From: TIUS-1 sp964019505
GTDB lineage: Bacteria; Bacillota_I; Bacilli_A; Mycoplasmatales; Mycoplasmataceae
Direction of reading: 5' to 3'
NCBI RefSeq assembly: GCF_964019505.1
Contig: NZ_OZ026449.1
Span: 434,001-498,000 of the forward strand
DNA length: 64,000 bases
The notes beneath the pieces are model-generated. The model worked only from the letters and a program-made list of their open reading frames with translations. It was not told the origin of the DNA and made no database searches. How positions within the stretch are numbered: the first letter of the stretch is position 1; every line of letters begins with the position of its first letter. A program made the translations under genes and the position numbers. This document shows, piece after piece, positions 63,180-64,000 of this stretch.

Positions 63180-64000
63180 TTAAATAGTTAGTAATAGTAT
63201 TATTATCTCCATTATGAATGCTGTAAACAAGATTGAATCAAGCCTGTCTAACACACCACCATGACCTGGTAATAAGTTTGAATAATCTTTTACATCAAAT
63301 TTTCTTTTTAAAATTGAGAAGAATAAATCTCCAGCAATACTCAAGATTGGGACGATGATTGAGAACAAAATAACAATAAGTATTTTTGCTCAAACTTCAC
63401 TTTCTCCAATAAATCCTTTAAACGGAATAAAGTTATGGTTGTTAGGAATTGCAAACAATAAAATCATTGCAAAAACAACACCAAAAACAAATGCTGCAGC
63501 AAACCCACCGATTGCACCTTCAATTGATTTTTTAGGCGAGATCTCAGGTGCAAGTTTTGTTTTACCTCACTTAACCCCAACAAAGTAAGCAACTGTGTCT
63601 GAGACAATTGCCATTACTCATATTCAAATAATTGTAGCACCAGAGTGCCCTCCAAATATTTGTTCAGAGATCACATTAACTGGTGTTAACGATAATGCAG
63701 TTATTCCTTTTAAACCAAAGATAACAATTGTCAAATAACCTATAAAATAAAATATATTTCTTGGGTTAAAGTTTTTATTTTTTGTAAACATTAAAATTGT
63801 AATCAAAGACACAATTGTCAGTCCAACAAATCAAATTAATGTCATGTATCTTTCAAATGATGGTGCTCAATTAACAAAGATTCAAGCTGGATAATATGAA
63901 TTTGCAACCGTGATTGGTAAATAATAAAGAACTGTTGAACAAATAATAAATATTGTATGTTCATACACCTTTCTAAATCCAAAGATGTGTGATATTTCAA
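63180..64000 (-). CDS. cdsA: Phosphatidate cytidylyltransferase, 3' part
   Basis: 273 residues of the C-terminal part are visible; the start is beyond the window's right edge. The signature SIAGDLFFSILKRKFDVKD followed by LLPGHGGVLDRLDS is diagnostic for CdsA, which makes CDP-diacylglycerol from phosphatidate and CTP. Several membrane helices precede it, with an AYFVGVKWGKTKLAPEISP segment, also conserved. Stop TAA at 63180-63182, 18 bases before polC. Confidence 0.97.

Noticed and set aside
1..64000. CRISPR arrays, insertion sequences, prophage genes, rRNA or tRNA genes
   Set aside because: None was found by reading both strands; the only tandem repeats are the 21-bp units in comEC, the 20-base repeat in the H1-like gene and the glyS array.

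Overview
The window comes from a wall-less, low-G+C bacterium of the Mollicutes that reads UGA as tryptophan. Nearly every conserved gene (polC, rpoD, dnaG, secDF, valS, comEC, both P-type ATPases) is a single intact reading frame only if TGA is Trp; read with TGA as stop, each breaks into pieces at conserved tryptophan positions. Gene content and order (Bacillus-like blocks, lipoproteins with a lipobox cysteine, a T-box, secreted proteins, retained comEC) best fit the Spiroplasma/Mesoplasma/Entomoplasma branch. That placement is inference from gene content, not a database match. No rRNA, tRNA, insertion sequence, prophage or CRISPR array was seen.

Layout. 0-7.8 kb: end of a YneF-like gene, plsY (minus), then a plus-strand run: small membrane gene, ribF, nfo, lipoprotein, nusB, and a four-gene DNA-metabolism unit xseA-xseB-dinB-sprT-like. 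7.8-11.7 kb: a gene with a histone-H1-like Lys/Ala/Pro tail facing a minus-strand unit (holA, a four-helix membrane protein, a 92-aa protein), and rpsT. 11.7-17.2 kb: comEC with an upstream membrane-anchored partner, then valS with a T-box. 17.2-23.8 kb: secreted protein, HNH-like mini-gene, Ca-type P-ATPase, engB and membrane genes. 23.8-30.3 kb: large membrane protein, hisS-aspS, secreted protein, mtnN. 30.3-44.8 kb: mgtA-type ATPase, relA, apt, an oversized secDF, rsmE, and the rbfA-infB-ylxQ-ylxR-nusA translation/transcription block. 44.8-54 kb: DJ-1 protein, nadD-yqeK fusion, nif3, trmK, rpoD, dnaG, glyS, recO. 54-64 kb: era, dgkA, ybeY, a C39-peptidase ABC exporter with a small partner, rimP, polC, cdsA.

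Most interesting signal. The 12-mer TTTTGTGACGTT followed by exactly nine bases and then GAGG occurs three times: 26-29 bases upstream of the start codons of xseA (site at 4568), of the comEC unit (14256, minus) and of the C39 exporter (58256, minus). By eye there is no other copy. Each stands at the head of a separate transcription unit, and the downstream genes (single-strand exonuclease, translesion polymerase, SprT-like protease, DNA-uptake channel, peptide-processing exporter) look like a competence or genetic-exchange programme. I propose an undescribed regulon driven by an alternative sigma factor or dedicated regulator.

Other points: a roughly 50-residue insertion inside region 4 of RpoD; a SecDF of 1246 residues with two coiled-coil insertions; a ComEC whose metallo-beta-lactamase-like domain has lost its metal motif; a RibF without the adenylyltransferase HxGH motif; a glyS promoter preceded by three 13-bp elements at a 16-bp period and followed by a leader that is one terminator-like hairpin; and an ancestral polC-rimP-nusA-infB cluster split by about 14 kb that carries the ybeY-era-glyS-dnaG-rpoD block.
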